NCBI GenBank assembly: GCA_032191485.1
Contig: JAVDOI010000004.1
Span: 21,510,943-21,574,942 of the forward strand
Origin: Leptoclinus maculatus
Taxonomy: Eukaryota > Chordata > Actinopteri > Perciformes > Stichaeidae
Length of the DNA stretch: 64,000 nt
Direction of reading: 5' to 3'
The translations under genes were made by a program, and so were the position numbers. Every line of letters begins with the position of its first letter. Within the stretch, counting starts at the first letter, position 1. Below the pieces are notes generated by a model. The model did not search any database, had not been told where the DNA came from, and saw nothing but the letters and a program-made list of their open reading frames with translations. Positions 30,125-42,312 of the stretch are shown here, piece by piece.

Positions 30125-30395
30125 TTAAAGAGACAGTAGTGATGTTCTGTAGTGTTAGTATGAGGTTCTCCTCCACAGTCAGGGTTCTACTACAGTAGAT
30201 GAGTTTATAGAAACAGACAGGAGAACCAGCACGGGAGCAAAGTAATGTTCTGCTGTGGACGTATTTTAGACTCCTAAATGAATCTCTATCACAACACAAA
30301 CACAGTACCAAATGGAGGCAGCAGTCGACCAACAGCTCCTGTGTCCTGAGGTAGAATCAGTGTTTTAGTGAATGGAGTCTGGTGTCGGCTTCAGT
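30125..30395. repeat. Dispersed repeat B, copy 3, internally inverted
   Basis: 30125-30290 runs in the orientation of 28310. 30291-30395 (GGAGGCAGCAGTCGACC to GGAGTCTGGTGTC) runs in the opposite orientation, that of 6099. The segment between the two parts in the other copies is missing. Confidence 0.85.
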
Positions 30396-31979
30396 TCCTT
30401 TGTCATAAAGATCGGTCTAAAAGCCTGAACTCTCCCTCTAAGAGAAACATTATGTTTCCTCTTTGTAAGCTGATCAACTCATCCTCTTTTGTGAAGAACT
30501 CCTAAAGTTCATCTTGATCTCTTTGACATTAGTGAACGAGCTGTACATGGAGTCCGTCTGACTGCATTTCGTCTGGATTTTCCTCTTTTGGTTTTCTATT
30601 GATTGCTCCAGCTCGACCTCTCATCAGTTATTCATTCATCAGGGATTAGTTGAAGTTAAATGAAAACATGGAACATTTTCTGTTCAGTATTCTTTCAGAG
30701 GACTAAACGGAGAGACGTCCTTTAGTGTTTGTGAACCTTTTTGTACTCGAGCACAGTTCTTGTCGAGCGGTTTGTCTTCGTGAACACACATCTGTCTGTG
30801 ATTTGTTGTTCGGACATTTAGAATGACACCCTGTCTTTATGAAACATTAAAAGCTGTAGAACACCTGACTGGTTATTTATTATCAGAGTTACTTTATTAT
30901 ATTTACTTTGTGATCAGTGTCAGCTGTCAGTTAGCTTCAGGAAATAAGAATCGGAGAGAAATTAAAAGATTGGATGTTTGGTCGGCTGACTTAATAAGAA
31001 CTGAACTGTAAATTATATATTTCATAGTTTAAACTCACTGTTCTCTAACATATTAATATCATCATCAATATGAACATAAGCATCGCTGTATATATTTATA
31101 TTTCATCATTCCACGTTTATTTCAGCATTCTGCACCAATGAACTATCGTCTTACTGTTTACAAAGAGTTGTTTTATTAATATATAAATATGTATATTTAT
31201 ACATATATATTTATTCATATATATATATTTATATATATTTCTGTATAAGAGCATCAAGATTCTCTGACTCAGATGAATTAACTCCAGAAGGTGGCAGCAG
31301 TGCAGCATGTAAACGACCGTTAAAACCCAAAGAAGAAGACTTTTAAAGACTGTATTATTCTTTATTTTAATGGTTTAATTCAATGAAGTTTAATTTATAG
31401 GTTCGATAAATATCACATATTAAAAATGTGCCTCAGAGGGTTTTACATGCTGCTCAACATCCTTCAGGAAAACTAAATGAGTAAAATAACATTTCTTTGT
31501 TAAATATATATATATATGAATACAAATTGTTGCCAACATCATTATCACATTTATTATAAAATATATTTGTCCTCTTTTCTTGGGTTTTTGAAGAAAGCAT
31601 GCACCACATCTTCACATAATAATGCAAGAGTATTTAAAGTTTATAAATCTGCAAAAGTAAAAGAGCAGTTTGTGTTTTATTATTATTATTATTATTTCTG
31701 CATTGGCTTTATTCTTTGTTGTGGTCTATGGATCGAGGTTAGTAGTGTATATACTGAAGGTACTTATAAATGTACTTTTTACTTCACGACACAGGTTTAG
31801 TTTCTTTTCAGATTCAGTTAATTAATACAAAATAATAATTAACTAATACATTATTTAAATTGTTGCTACTATAAGTATATTTGTATGCCAATATTGTATT
31901 ACTTTTAATTGTAAAAGTATGTTTTACTACTGAGTCCTTCTACCACCACCACTGGAGTTTAGCGCCAGTTGACAAATCG

Positions 31980-32318
31980 AGCGCACCCAGGTCGAAGGGA
32001 AGCCGGCGGGGTTTAGGACCCTGCGGGAGGCGCGGTACAATAGAGCCGTTGTGCCGTGGTGGACCGACTTGCTGCCCAGGAGATCCCCTCTGTGGTCGGA
32101 TACAAACCTCCAGATTTTCACCCCCGCAGCTACAACCAACCAGAGCCTCGGATATATTTTTATACAGGTACATGTTGGACGCGGTGTCCGGGCGGATATG
32201 TGGCTGGAATAAAGCGGACAGCAGTGGAGGTAAAAACGGGGGGAGGAATGTGAAACAATATGCGCGTGTGTTAGGAGAGAGATAGAGAGAGAGGCAGGAA
32301 ATACCCCGGATGAGGCCT

Positions 32319-32350
<32 letters not shown>

Positions 32351-32530
32351 CCTGCTGCGTTCATGCTAGCGACCGTTAGCTTTGCGCGCGCTCGTGTACG
32401 TTAAAATGACCGTTACGACTCTGACTAACGGACCCGGTCGAGCTGTGAGGTAGTTTCGTCTTAATGGATCTAGGAAGTGACATCTTTGTGTGATGGTGGC
32501 GCCCACGTTTGATTCCTCCACAGGCTGCAG
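31980..32530 (+). promoter_or_regulatory. jade3: Likely jade3 promoter and 5' UTR exon
   Basis: A locally GC- and CpG-richer stretch in AT-rich surroundings, followed by a (TC)n tract at 32322-32348. A possible donor CAGTGGAG/gtaaaa at 32229-32230 could splice to the acceptor at 33984, just before the start codon. This is inferred from composition only. Confidence 0.35.
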
Positions 32531-32558
32531 TGCAGCCCGCTAGAGGCCCGGATGTTAG

Positions 32559-32560
<2 letters not shown>

Positions 32561-32611
<51 letters not shown>

Positions 32612-32612
32612 G
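32561..32612. repeat. (GT)n microsatellite
   Basis: About 25 GT units. Confidence 0.96.
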
Positions 32613-32670
32613 ATTGAGAGGAAGTTAGCTTCACATTTGAAGCTTCCGATTTGGCAGTTAAGGGGAAAGT

Positions 32671-32835
32671 TAAGGCCTATAAAATAAAAGCCTTATTTTA
32701 TTAAGGCCTATACAATAAAAGCCTTATTTTATTAAGGCCTATAATATAAAAGCCTTATTTTATTAAGGCCTATAAAATAAAAGCCTTATTTTATTAAGGC
32801 CTATAAAATAAAAGCCTTATTTTATTAAGGCCTGT
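32671..32835. repeat. 31-bp minisatellite with hairpin units
   Basis: Five full units, period exactly 31 bp (TAAGGCCTAT at 32671, 32702, 32733, 32764, 32795) plus a partial sixth at 32826. Each unit contains AAAATAA..TTATTTT arms and the palindromes AAGGCCTT-like and GGCC. Confidence 0.95.
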
Positions 32836-33100
32836 AAAAAACATTTTTAACATGTAAACCACATTGAACCAGGTTTCTTACCAAAACCATTATACATAAT
32901 CTGATCAAGTCTGGACTAGATTAGAGAGAAATCAGAGACTCTTTAAAACCCAGTTTAAGATTTATGAAAGCCTTATTTTGTTTGTGAAAATGTAAAATAG
33001 AGATTTTACTGCTTTTGCAGGTCTTTCGCACCTAGACCCCATTGAACAGCAATGAATGAAGTTAACGTTCCTCTATATTGTCGAATCAGAAGCTAACTTC

Positions 33101-33119
33101 TGTGTGTGTGTGTGTGTGT

Positions 33120-33167
<48 letters not shown>
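33101..33167. repeat. (GT)n microsatellite
   Basis: GT tract ending in GCGCGCGTG. Confidence 0.95.
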
Positions 33168-33372
33168 TTGGCGCCAACACGGCTCTTTGATGAGGGCGGA
33201 CACTGTTTACTCTGTTATGTTTCTGAACGCACTACTCACAGATATTAGTACATTAAATACAATATATGAAGAAATACATGTAAACAAGGCGGACATTGTT
33301 TCCTGTTACCCAGAAACCTCTAGTCAGTGTGATGTCATATCCGTGCTCATTCACAGCCTGTAGTCTCCTTTA

Positions 33373-33795
33373 GTTCATACTAGTAATAATATATATATAT
33401 ATATTAGTTTATACTAGTAATAATAAATATATTAGTTTATACTAGTAATAATATATATATTAGTTTATACTAGTAATAATACATATATTAGTTTATACTA
33501 GTAATAATAAATATATTAGTTTATACTAGTATTAATAAATATATTAGTTTATACTAGTAATAATAAATACATTAGTTTATACTAGTAATAATACATATAT
33601 TAGTTTATACTAGTAATAGTAAATATATTAGTTTATACTAGTAATAATATATATATTAGTTTATACTAGTAATAATATATATACTAGTAATAATAAATGT
33701 ATTACTAGTATAAATATTTACTAGTATAATATATATATATATATAATAGTTTATACTAGTAATAATAAATATATTAGTTCATACTAGTATTAATA
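33373..33795. repeat. About 28-bp AT-rich minisatellite
   Basis: Around fourteen imperfect units of TTTATACTAGTAATAATA followed by AATATATTAG, in the presumed first jade3 intron. Confidence 0.93.
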
Positions 33796-33995
33796 TGTAT
33801 GTAATATATATAATGTATATAGTATATTTCTTATTTGCTAAATATAAAATAAAGTATTTAATGGTTGTGTTTTTAAATGTGTCCACACTGTTGGTTTATC
33901 TCTCAGCTTGTATAAAATATGTTTAATGATTTAAAAACACCGTTTTTATTAAAGTAACAGCTGATGTCTCCTCCTCTTCCTCAGGATGTTACAGG

Positions 33996-36416
33996 ATGAA
34001 ACGTCTCAGGTCGTCGAGCAGCAGCGACAGTTCAGACAATGAGAGTGAGTCAACGTGAACATGAATCTCCTTTTCTTCTCTGCTGCTCTTTTATTCACAC
34101 GTTTCATTCGTTCATCAGGTCCCTCCACCTCCTTCTGCTCCTCCAACAAGTATGGCGGCGGCAAACCTGGAGCTCCGGCCTCCAACCAGAAGAAACCGGC
34201 TGAAGTAAGTTCCCGTCCTCTGCTGTCGCAGCTGAGCTCTGTTTACAGGTGAGGACAGGTGTCTCACTCTGCTGCTGTCTCACCCCTCAGGTGTTCAGAA
34301 AAGACCTGATCAGCGCCATGAAGCTGCCCGACTCCCACCACGTGTCCCCGGAGGACTACTACCTGCTGGCGGACGCCTGGAAGCAGGAGTGGGAGAAGGG
34401 GGTCCAGGTGCTGGCGAGTCCAGACACCATCCCAGAGCCGTCGGTCAGGTAACGCTGTCCGGCTGTCAGACCAACAGGGTTAAATGAGTCCGTCTGTTTC
34501 ACTCTGGACAACAAACCCACTGACATGAGTCCTTTGTCTTCAGTGATGAAGACTACAATCATCATCATTCAGTGATTAACGACTCAGCAGTGATGGAAAC
34601 ATGACACCTGAATAATGTTATGTGACGCACGTTGATGTGAACATATAATAAATCATTTTTGGACAATTATTATAACTTATTCACTTAAAAAACATGCAAT
34701 TAACATGCTCTCCTTTAAACCATCGGACTCCTTTCACCTTCATCAGAACCGTCAACAATCACTGACTCTGGTTTGGTCCAAATGAAACCTGAGTTCACAG
34801 AGTTAGATGTGAAAGAAACGTTCTGCTCTCCTTAAAGACACTCCATTGGTGCATGAGAGAAGCCAAAGACGCAGCTTTATGAGAGGGTTATCCTGTTTTT
34901 GTTTGGTCATTGTTAAATGAAACCTATAATCCCGATCATGTCGGTGCTAAGATGTGTCTTGTGTGTTCAGAGTCATGGAGGAGAAGCCCACAGAGGTCCT
35001 CTACACCCACCAGAGGAAGCACATCCAGTGCTCCAGCCGCGAGTCCACAGAGCCGGGTTACGTGGACATCAAGGATCTGGCCGAGGCCATGTGTCGCTAC
35101 GACCTGGACGACATGGACCTCCACTGGCTGCAGGCGCTCAACAGGGAGCTGGACCGCATGGGTGAAGAGAACCACTCATTACTCATCGATACCACCCTGT
35201 CGTTCATTATCCATTAGATAGATTTGTTCTTGGCCGTTTATATTTCATCGCTGTACAACGTCTCCCTCCATAAGAAGACAGCAGCATTAGCTAACGTTTA
35301 TTTTTAAATACATACATTTCTCACTACTTAAAACAGTCGATGGTACATTCCTCCTCTAATAATCAGCTGATGTTTAAAGCTCCGTCTGATTATAATAATC
35401 TATCTGTGAATCTTAGATCCATCTCATCACGTCTTCTTATTACAGGAGCAGTTGTTTGATTATCACTGACATTAATGCTTTTATACAACCTGTTTGAATA
35501 TGACCTCCTGATTTTTTTTAATGTCTTTATTTTTTGTCCTATTTGGTATCGTTTCATTACCTCGCTGTTATTTTAGTTCTTTTGTTAACTGTTTTGTCTA
35601 ATTGTGCTTTTATTGTAATCGTTTGAACATATTAACGTTATACATAGAGACAAAAATGAGTTTGTCAGACAGTAAAATAAAACCCCATTAATTATCTTTC
35701 ACGTGTACCTCCATGTACACATACATGATCATATACATACACATCCATAAACACGCACATCTCACGGGGTCATTCCTGAGAACGAGTCCAGCACCGAGCT
35801 GTGAATACGCTACAGGACTGATGGCGTCCGTCTGTCCTCTAGGGGAGGAGCCTGTGGACGAGCTGACGATGGAGCGAGCGATGGAGGCTCTGGAGAGCCA
35901 GTGTCACGACAACATGAACCACGCCATCGAGACGGTGGAGGGCCTCGGCATCGAGTACGACGAGGACGTCATCTGTGACGTGTGCCGCTCGCCCGACAGC
36001 GAGGAGGGAAACGACATGGTGTTCTGTGACAAGTGCAACATCTGTGTGCACCAGGTAACTCTCACTTCATCTTAATGTGTAATGAACTGGTGACGTTTCA
36101 TGTTTTTAAGTGTTTTATTCTACTGTAGTGTCTCTTCTTAATTGTTGCTTTTGTTTTTATGATCTCATGTTTGAATCATGTTTATTGTTGTGACGTTGAT
36201 ATAAAACATTCTTCAGTAAATACTCCGTGTCCTCCTCACAGGCCTGCTATGGAATCGTCAAAGTGCCCGTAGGGAACTGGCTGTGCAGGACGTGCGTTCT
36301 CGGCATCGACCCTCAGTGTCTCCTCTGTCCTCAGAAGGGCGGAGCCATGAAGGCCACGAGAGCCGGGACCAAGTGGGCTCATGTGAGCTGTGCTCTGTGG
36401 ATCCCAGAGGTACACG

Positions 36417-36459
<43 letters not shown>

Positions 36460-38989
36460 ACTCTCTCTCAGGGAGCGTTGAATAACCTCACCCTGCCGTC
36501 CCTTCCTAGGTGAGCATCGCTTGTCCCGAGAGGATGGAGCCCATCACCAAAGTGTCCCACATCCCGCCCAGCCGCTGGTCGCTCATCTGCAGTCTGTGTA
36601 AATGGAAGACCGGCGCTTGTATCCAGGTGAGTGCAGCTAGTTAGCTTAGCTTAGCGTGAAGACTGGAAACAAGGGGCGGTTGTTGAGACTCCCGACAGTC
36701 CGGATTAATGATGATAATTAATGAGCTGTGGAGGCGTCATGTCATTGTGGAACAACTCGTGCAGTAACATGTGGTGTGAAAACCTGCAGAAAGGTTCGTA
36801 GCTGATCATCATAGAGCATTGATTAGTTTCACTGAGTCAGAATGTATTTTATATGAAAATAAAGTTGTGATGAATGAGAGAGGAGACTCTTTTCATAATC
36901 ATCATTTTGTCCCCAGTGCTCGGTGAAGAACTGCACCACTCCCTTCCACGTGACGTGCGCCTTCGAGCACAGCCTGGAGATGAAGACCATCCTGGACGAA
37001 GGCGACGAGGTCAAGTTCAAGTCGTACTGCCTGAAGCACAGCCAGTCCAAGAAGGCCGGGGAGGCCGGTCTGAGCCCGGCTCGATCCAAACCCGCCAGCG
37101 ATGCCCAGAAGGTGGGCGGCGGCCAGCGGGCCCAGAGGCTGCAGGAGCTGGAGGAGGAGTTCTACACCCTGGTCCAGCAGGAGGACCTGTCCCGGGCCCT
37201 CGGGCTGCCGGCGCGCCTCCTGGACTTCATCTGTCAGTACTGGAAGCTGAAGAGGAGGGCCAACTTCAACCGGGCCCTGCTGCCCCCCAAAGAGGACGAG
37301 GAGAACCTGGTGCTGCAGCCGCAGGAGGACAGCATCCACACCCGCATGAGGATGTTCATGCACCTGAGACAGGACCTGGAGAGGGTAGGTGTCCTCCTAT
37401 GGGACGGGGACGGGGGTAACTGAGACTTTAGGCTGTTTATGAACTTTAACCTAAATACATTTATTTATATGGATAAGTCAACGTTCTCTGTGAGGAGCAG
37501 TTTATGAGCTGGAAGTCACATTATGTTAATGAGCTTAGTGTGTGTGAGATCTGTTCATCAGCAGTAAAACTCTTTAAACAGAAATCATTAGAGATCCGCT
37601 GCAACAACAACCGAACGTTCAGTCGAGGCGACGCACAAAACGATGTAAATGTCCAAAAGTCAAGCTGATGCAGGATTTATGGCAGAAAAAATGCTGATGA
37701 CACAGTTTCCTAAAGCCTCAGGTGGCGTCTTCTAATTACTCGTTTAGAACAAACATTTGGTTTATTATCATAAAAGAAAGAAAAGCAGCAGACTGAAGAA
37801 GCTGGAAAAATTATGATAAATAATAGTTCAACCGGCTGTCTCAGTTTGTAGAGATAGTTTACTGAACATGTTTTAACTAATCAACTGTGATTCAAAGTCG
37901 TAAAACATGAAATTAATTCCTTCATTAATCTTCAGCATCGTGACCATAGAGTCTCACACGTGAATTTGTTTCTGCCGTTTCTCTCTCAGGTGAGGAACTT
38001 GTGTTACATGGTGAGCCGGCGGGAGAAGCTGAAGGTGCTGCAGAGCAAAGCTCACGAGCAGATGTTCAACCTGCACGTGAAGCTGCTGAACCAGGAGCTG
38101 TCTGCCGGTGAGCCGTCCGTCCGTCCTCGTTCTGTTGAGACGTTTGAATCGCAGCCGCGGTCTTGAACATGTTTCCTCGTCTCTCTTGTCTTCAGGTCTT
38201 CCCTCTTCCTCTCCAGCGGAGAGCCTGCTGTTCCGTCCTCCTCCGAGGATCACTCTGAAGCTCAAGATGCCCAAACCCTCCGGCCTGGGTAACGGTAACC
38301 CCGGCTCCAAGTCCTCCGGTAACGGGCCGCTGTGCCCGGACAACAGCGGTAACGTGGAAGGTGAGGGTCTGGGTCAGGGGAAGCCTCAGCTGCACGGACG
38401 CGGTCGCCGAGAGGAGCGCTCCAACGGCCGCCTGTCATCCTCCAGCGTCTCTCGCGGTCCGACCTCGCTGCCCGGCGGCAAACCGCTGGCCCTGCACGCC
38501 GCGCTGCATGGCGGCCACTCGTCCAACGGCAAAACGGTCCAGGACCGCAAATCCAACGGCCTCTCGGAGAAGTTCGTGGCGCAGAAGGACAGTTCCTGCC
38601 AGACGCCCGGTGACCAGGATGCCTCCAATCCGACGCTGGACAAGAGCAGCTTACGCAAGTCCGCCATGGAGCACTTCGGCAGGTCCTTCAAGGAGGCCAC
38701 CATTAACCTGGTACGGACCACGGAGGACCTGCGGGCCTCTGACAAACTGTCCCGAAAGGGCTCCTCCGCCAAGGAGAGACTGTGGGCCAAGCCCGAGCAC
38801 AGAGCCAAGAGCGGCAGGTCACACCAGGACAGCGACGGGTACTGTCCCGACCTGGAGCTCAGCGACTCAGAGCCGGAGTCCAAAGGGAGGCGGCAGCGGG
38901 TCGGCCCGCCTCAGCCGGACGCCGCCGGGAAGGGGGTCAGCCGAGGGAAACCACAGTCTCTGGGCTCCAGACACGCCATGCAGAGGTGA
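33996..38989 (+). CDS. jade3: JADE3 (PHF16), PHD-finger scaffold of the HBO1 histone acetyltransferase complex
   Basis: Coding exons 33996-34044, 34119-34204, 34291-34448, 34971-35161, 35843-36054, 36242-36409, 36510-36626, 36917-37384, 37990-38107, 38196-38989; 786 residues (human 823). The start MKRLRSSSSSDSSDNESPSTS matches the family. Residues about 45-160 form the EPC-like region (FRKDLISAMKLPDSHHV). The first C4HC3 PHD finger spans about 204-253 (CDVCRSPDSEEGNDMVFCDK). The extended PHD runs to about 370 (CLLCPQKGGA, WAHVSCALWIPEVSIACPER, FHVTCAFEH, KSYCLKHSQ). RMRMFMHLRQDLERVRNLCY and a C-terminal GYCPDLELSDSEPES block follow, ending AMQR. Known role: binds the H3 tail and directs HBO1 to H4/H3 acetylation in the nucleus. 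Exon 9 ends in AGG before gtaggt. The tail (after residue 520) is Ser/Gly-rich and least conserved. Confidence 0.96.
36417..36453. repeat. (CA)n microsatellite in a short jade3 intron
   Basis: It fills much of the 100-bp intron between the exons at 36242-36409 and 36510-36626. Confidence 0.95.
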
Positions 38990-39231
38990 CGGCCGTACGT
39001 CGACTTCGTCCTTTTCCAAGTGCCAGACTCGTCAGGGACCAGACCAGGACCCAGACCAGGACCCAGACCCAGACCAGGACCCAGTGGATGCTGCAGAGTC
39101 TGCATGAAGGGGTTTTTGCGGGAATCATGAAGAAGCTCTGTGTCGGAGAGGAACAGTCTTCTGAGATTATCATCGCTTGCCTTCTCATTGTGACTAGAAT
39201 TACATTTTGTACTCTGCACAACTTTGTATCA

Positions 39232-39233
<2 letters not shown>

Positions 39234-39263
<30 letters not shown>
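39234..39263. repeat. C30 homopolymer
   Basis: Thirty consecutive C in the jade3 3' UTR, an unstable and error-prone site. Confidence 0.95.
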
Positions 39264-39264
<1 letters not shown>

Positions 39265-39986
39265 TTCCCCCTCACACACTCGGTGTAAACCTCTGAACAT
39301 TAGACATTCACATCGGGATGTAAATAATGTTCAACACGCTCCACTTTATTGAGACTTCAAACATTAAATCAAACCGACGACGTTTACATGCATCAAATAT
39401 TCGTTTTTTATTCAAAAAATACGATATTCCTACTAATCTGTTTTCATGGTTGATGAAGATGAATGTTCCACTAATATTCACGTCTACAGCCGTTCGTATT
39501 CACATATTCACATATTCATGTCTCGTCCTCAGTGAATCTCACGGTGACGTCGTTCTCTTCTGTGTTTGACGGGTCGACGTCGTTTATCACGTCAGAATAT
39601 GTAAAAGTAGAACATCAGCATTCACAATAAGTCAGAATATACAAACAGAATATGATGTTTACATTCTGAATATTGTCGTATTCAGAATGAAAGTGGAATA
39701 TTAATGAGCATGTAAACGTAGTCGTGATGCAACACATTAGTAGTGAACTCTACTGCAGCTGTTTCTTGCACATCTGTCATTTTGTTTTAATTTTATATAT
39801 TTGTAAAGTAGTGATGTCATTTGTTTGAACAGGAACTCCTGTGAGTAGAACTCCACTTTAACACTATTAGTAGCTTTCTGTTAGATGATGATGTCATTTC
39901 AAATCAAAGGTTCTCGTCTCAGAATGAGAAGAAATGTGTGAAACAAGTCGAGTACAGATGTGTAATGGACGTTTGCCTCAGATGGT

Positions 39987-40062
39987 CACATGATCGGTCT
40001 TCATCATCTTCACACGATCGGCCTTCGTCATCGTCACACGATCGGCCTTCATCATCGTCACC
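39987..40062. repeat. 24-bp tandem repeat, 3 units
   Basis: Three units of ACACGATCGGCCTTCRTCAT plus CGTC, diverging at the first unit. Confidence 0.85.
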
Positions 40063-40083
40063 GTCGTCTCTGTTTGTTTTGAT

Positions 40084-40089
40084 AATAAA
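40084..40089 (+). terminator. jade3: Candidate poly(A) signal of jade3
   Basis: AATAAA followed within 40 bp by TG-rich sequence, about 1.1 kb past the stop codon. Other signals are possible. Confidence 0.35.
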
Positions 40090-40518
40090 TAACTGGTTCA
40101 CTATTTCTGTTTCTTTGTATTGACTCATTTTTACCACAAAAAAAAGCTTTATTCTTTGAATTTCATCAGGTGTTTGATGTCTGAATACAAACAAAACTAG
40201 AAAATTCTGCAAGAAATTTTGACAGTGTGCCCAAAGACGTTGCAATACATATACACGCCGATGTTACCGGTAGTATCTTTGAGGTTCGATTGAGATATCG
40301 CTTCTCTCTTTTCTGCATTTTAGATTCATACTCTTGGATTGAATCTTGTATTTGTGACGGACAGTCCACAAATGTCTCCCGTCATTTCTGTACTGGACAT
40401 GTACATCTTTGTTTCAGAAACATACCTTTGAAAATTACATTTCTGTATTTGTGATGGAAAGACTTGAACTTAACATTTCTTATCATGAACCTCATTCTGA
40501 GCTTCATGATAAGTTACA

Positions 40519-40713
40519 GTTACTCTGTGGGGCTTTTATTTTGAAAGGGTGGGACTGGGTGGGCGAGAGAGGGGTAGAGGAGACATAATCATAATGTTTG
40601 ACACACAGGTTATTAAATGACAGGCTTCATCACAAGCATTCCAGTTAGAATTCACTCTGTGGGGCTTTTATTTTGAAAGGGTGGGGCTGGGTGGGGGAGA
40701 GGAGACATAATCA
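40519..40713. repeat. Direct duplication of about 65-75 bp
   Basis: CTCTGTGGGGCTTTTATTTT..GGTGGG..GGAGACATAATCAT occurs at about 40519-40595 and again at 40653-40713, separated by about 60 bp. The second copy has a short deletion. Confidence 0.85.
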
Positions 40714-41849
40714 TGTTTTTTACCAATTTTCTTTTAAAATAATAAAAAAATATTTATCAATATATATATATTTATGTTAAATTTATTTATTTATTTATGT
40801 TAAATAAAATAAATGTTTTTTTTATTTCATATATTATATATATATATTTATGTTAAATAAATAAAAATAAAATATTTTATGTATAGTATATATGTAAAAG
40901 AGAGATGGGTTTTGCCGTTTTGAGGGTTAACAGTAAATACATTTTTTTAGTAAATGCAAGTACTTTTTTGAACACAGGCACATTTCTGAGGCCCCATATA
41001 TATATATGTATATATATATATGTATATATAGTCTTGATGCCAGAGTAATGCACAGAACTGTTGTGTTCAGTAGAAGATGTAATAAATGATGGAACAAGTC
41101 CAAAGACCAGGAAATGACTCCTGAGGTGTGTCTCGTGGAATGAGTCTTGAACTGAACTTTTCTCTCGAGCACAAATGAAACGCCTTCATAATTTACGGTT
41201 GTGTTGAATCTGTGGCTCACGTGCTGCCGGTGCACTTTAATCTAGTTTCTCCACTGTGGTTAGTGCTGTTTCAGGGTTTATCGACCCGCTGAGGATGACC
41301 TGAACCACCAAATAATCACAAACACACAGAAACAACTCAATCAATGAGCTCCTGGGAAGCCGAAGGTCAGCGTTCTCAAACCACTTCAGCTTCTATGTTC
41401 ATATGAAGATAACAGACGACGTCTTTAATCAGCTTATTGAACAGATATTTATTATAGATAGTATTTATAATCCTGCCTGTACACATCTCACCCTCGTTCT
41501 ACAGAATGGAGAACTCACTATTCAACACCGATGTTATTAACCAGCTTGGGACCCTTCAAAGCAAAGCAACGCCCAATGAAAAATAAATGAAAGAAAACAG
41601 AAACGTATGTTTTAAAGGCACCCTGTGCAGTGTTTGACCACTGGTGGCGCTATGGAGTAATGTTTGTTTGGATCCTGAACAAAAATGAACGGATGACGAG
41701 ATGTGATTTGACGCTATTTAAATAAATAAATTGTATTGATACATATTTTCTGGTTGTTCCTCTAACTAACAGTTGGCAGCAATAATGAACAAAGAAACGT
41801 AGAAAACAAAGAAGAAGAAAATGGTTAGCGAGCAAACATGAATGTAAAC

Positions 41850-42312
41850 CAGGAGGCAACCTCTGGTTCTTTAAAGTGAAGTCAAAGCTTCATGTGTTAA
41901 AGCTGCATTATCTCTAGTGTCCACCAGGGGGCGACTCCTCTGGTTGTATAGAAGTCTATGAGAAAATGACTCTACTTCTCTCTTGATTTATTACCTCAGT
42001 AAACATTGTAAACATGAGTTTATGGTCTCAATCTCTAGTTTCAAGTCTTCTTCAATACAGCATGATGTTCATTTAGTAAATTATGGTCCATTTAGAGTCA
42101 AACAGACCATAAAGCAGGGTATGTTTTAGGGCGGGGCTACACAGTGATTGACAGGTCTCTACCAGAGACGTATACGGCGTCTCTACGTCACTCCTTCTCA
42201 GTCCATATATGGTCACTTCCTGTTCACTGGTTGCAAAAAAACAAGATGCCGACGGCCAAATCGCCGAACTCGAGGATTCAAAACATCCACAAACCAACGT
42301 CTTATTTACTGA
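41850..42312 (+). repeat. Dispersed repeat A, near-full copy with altered 3' end
   Basis: Full 5' end and body; the last roughly 60 bp is shortened to ACCAACGTCTTATTTACTG. Confidence 0.9.

Noticed and set aside
31881..32364. Frames of 134 and 145 codons near 32 kb
   Set aside because: No recognisable domain, overlapping on both strands of a CpG-rich stretch; better explained as the jade3 5' UTR/promoter.
33373..33795. CRISPR-like regularly spaced repeats
   Set aside because: The units are contiguous tandem copies with no unique spacers, in a vertebrate genome.
36902..37363. 153-codon minus-strand frame opposite jade3 exon 9
   Set aside because: Antisense shadow of the extended PHD and following region.
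38361..39107. 248-codon plus-strand frame in another phase of the last jade3 exon
   Set aside because: The jade3 frame matches the conserved GYCPDLELSDSE block and the AMQR end; the other frame is Arg/Pro/Thr-rich shadow sequence.
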